Assembly (NCBI GenBank): GCA_958427145.1
Contig: CAUAAZ010000049.1
Location: 1 to 7,760 of the forward strand
From: an uncultured Collinsella sp.
Lineage (GTDB): Bacteria > Actinomycetota > Coriobacteriia > Coriobacteriales > Coriobacteriaceae
Reading direction: 5' to 3'
DNA length: 7,760 bases
The notes beneath the pieces are model-generated. The model did no database searches. It was not told where the DNA came from and saw only the letters and a list, made by a program, of their open reading frames with translations. The number at the start of each line of letters is the position of its first letter. Position 1 is the stretch's first letter. Shown in pieces: positions 6,755 through 7,760 of the stretch. The translations under genes were made by a program, and so were the position numbers.

Positions 6755-7585
6755 TTAGGCCTCGTCGGTCTCGTGCGGGGTAATGGCCTCGACGGCAGAG
6801 ACTGCCTTGGGCAACATGCCATCGGGCAGTGCGGTCTCGACCTCGCCCTTATCGCAGGCCTCGGCGAGTGCCGGATTAATGGGAAGCTGGCCCAAGATGT
6901 CGAGGTTATAGCACTCTGCGACCTCGGGGAGCTTGCTCTTGCCAAAGACCTCGATCTTCTTGCCGCAGTCGGGACACTCAATATAGCTCATGTTCTCGAC
7001 AATGCCCAGAATGGGGACGTTCATCTTCTCGGCCATGTTGACCGCCTTGGCGACGATCATCGAGACCAGATCCTGCGGGCTCGTGACGATAACGATGCCG
7101 TCGACGGGCAGCGACTGGAAGACGGTGAGCGCGACGTCGCCTGTTCCCGGAGGCATGTCGACCAGCAGGTAGTCGATGGGGCCCCACGAGGTCTCGCTCC
7201 AGAACTGCCTAATGGCGCCCGCGATGACCGGACCGCGCCAAAGGACGGGGTCGGTCTCGTTTTGGAGCAGAAGGTTGGAGCTCATGACCTTGACGCCGTG
7301 CTCGGAGATTTCGGGCAGCATAAGGTTGCCAAGGGCATGGACGTGGCGTCCGCTCATACCGAACATCTTGGGGATAGAGGGACCGGTGATGTCGGCATCG
7401 AGGACGCCGACCTTGTGGCCGTGACGGGCAAGCTCGGTGGCGATGGCACCGGTGACAAACGACTTGCCGACACCGCCCTTGCCGGAAAGCACGGCGATGA
7501 CGCGTTTGACCTCGGACAGCGTATTCTCCTCAAATTGCGACGGCGACGTTTGTCCGCCGGCGGCCTGTGCGTGCTCGCAACCCAT
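6755..7585 (-). CDS. mrp: Mrp/NBP35 (ApbC) family P-loop ATPase, Fe-S carrier
   Basis: The 276-residue predicted cytosolic ATPase belongs to the MinD-like Mrp/NBP35/ApbC family, whose members bind and transfer Fe-S clusters as dimers. Visible motifs are the deviant Walker A GKGGVGKS at 35-42, the switch region VLDADITGPSIPKM at 61-74, WRGPV at 116-120, Walker B LLVDMPPGTGD at 140-150, and a single CPDC (Cys204, Cys207) that fits the inter-subunit Fe-S site. The N-terminus (MGCEHAQAAG) has only one Cys, so the N-terminal ferredoxin-like Cys cluster of Nbp35 proteins is absent, and the N-terminal DUF59 domain of some Mrp proteins is also absent. ATG 7585 is chosen because AAAGGAG lies 6 nt upstream. 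A longer reading from 7642 would begin within the predicted -10 box and is rejected. It is the first gene of the minus-strand block and abuts the next gene exactly. Confidence 0.94.
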   Translation of the reverse strand: MGCEHAQAAGGQTSPSQFEENTLSEVKRVIAVLSGKGGVGKSFVTGAIATELARHGHKVGVLDADITGPSIPKMFGMSGRHVHALGNLMLPEISEHGVKVMSSNLLLQNETDPVLWRGPVIAGAIRQFWSETSWGPIDYLLVDMPPGTGDVALTVFQSLPVDGIVIVTSPQDLVSMIVAKAVNMAEKMNVPILGIVENMSYIECPDCGKKIEVFGKSKLPEVAECYNLDILGQLPINPALAEACDKGEVETALPDGMLPKAVSAVEAITPHETDEA

Positions 7586-7591
7586 GTATGA

Positions 7592-7598
7592 CTCCTTT
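7592..7598 (-). promoter_or_regulatory. Ribosome binding site that sets the mrp start
   Basis: AAAGGAG on the minus strand is 6 nt before the ATG at 7585, which supports the short N-terminus over the extended open frame. A GC-rich run with the palindrome GGGGCCCC (7614-7621) lies just upstream in the leader and could fold weakly. Confidence 0.85.
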
Positions 7599-7640
7599 GT
7601 ATATGTTGGGGCCGGGGCCCCGTGATGTGACACGAGCGTC

Positions 7641-7670
7641 ATTGTACCCTCGTTTGCGAGCGGGAGTCAT
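7641..7670 (-). promoter_or_regulatory. Promoter of the mrp operon
   Basis: On the minus strand, TACAAT at 7646-7641 (5 of 6 to consensus) is preceded, after an 18-nt spacer, by ATGACT at 7670-7665 (4 of 6, with the TGAC core intact). The predicted start of transcription is near 7634, which gives a leader of about 50 nt before mrp. The whole spacer is occupied by an imperfect inverted repeat built on CTCG-CAAA-CGAG, which could be an operator. Confidence 0.55.
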
Positions 7671-7744
7671 TTACGATGCATTTGGGCCGAGCGTGCTTGC
7701 AATACCCTTGATTATCGACTTTATCCGAACACCTCCCACATTCA

Positions 7745-7760
7745 TCCGCACATGTGCGGA
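7745..7760. repeat. Perfect 16-bp palindrome at the window edge
   Basis: TCCGCACA is followed directly by its exact reverse complement TGTGCGGA, with no loop. No T-rich tract follows on either visible side, so it looks more like a protein-binding dyad than an intrinsic terminator. It may extend beyond the window. Confidence 0.6.

Noticed and set aside
6773..7591. A 272-codon plus-strand open frame covering mrp
   Set aside because: Asp/Gly/Leu-rich shadow of the mrp frame without motifs; mrp carries intact Walker motifs.
7586..7642. Upstream ATG giving mrp 19 extra residues
   Set aside because: That ATG overlaps the predicted -10 box, so it would not be in the transcript, and it has no ribosome site at a normal distance.

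Overview
The window reads as ordinary chromosomal housekeeping DNA from a moderately GC-rich actinobacterium. Protein wording and gene order look most like the Coriobacteriia (Collinsella or a relative); that placement is an inference from memory, not a database result. There are six confident protein genes. I found no RNA gene, insertion sequence, CRISPR array or phage remnant, and I do not see a new multi-gene system. The points worth a second look are regulatory: two promoter/leader arrangements on the minus strand.

Plus-strand half (1-3743). After 189 nt of non-coding DNA come coaE (dephospho-CoA kinase), a membrane-anchored Slt-type lytic transglycosylase whose start overlaps the end of coaE, and uvrB (nucleotide excision repair). 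The coaE-transglycosylase pair is translationally coupled. uvrB follows after 51 nt with its own Shine-Dalgarno sequence and possibly its own -10 element. A strong hairpin at 3701-3743 ends this block and also separates it from the convergent minus-strand block.

Minus-strand half (7760 down to 3763). The order of transcription is mrp (Mrp/NBP35 P-loop ATPase, iron-sulfur carrier class), then an HI0933/BaiN-type FAD flavoprotein whose GTG start directly abuts the mrp stop codon, then a COG2509-type FAD-dependent dehydrogenase. A candidate sigma70-type promoter precedes mrp, and its 18-nt spacer holds an imperfect inverted repeat. Between the two flavoprotein genes lies a compact 79-nt leader with a TATAAT box, a terminator-like hairpin and a Shine-Dalgarno sequence, in that order. 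It could be a terminator for the upstream gene, an attenuator for the downstream gene, or both.

Functional link: mrp and the first flavoprotein are surely co-translated, which suggests, but does not prove, a shared role in Fe-S or redox metabolism. The plus-strand genes belong to unrelated core processes (CoA synthesis, wall turnover, DNA repair).
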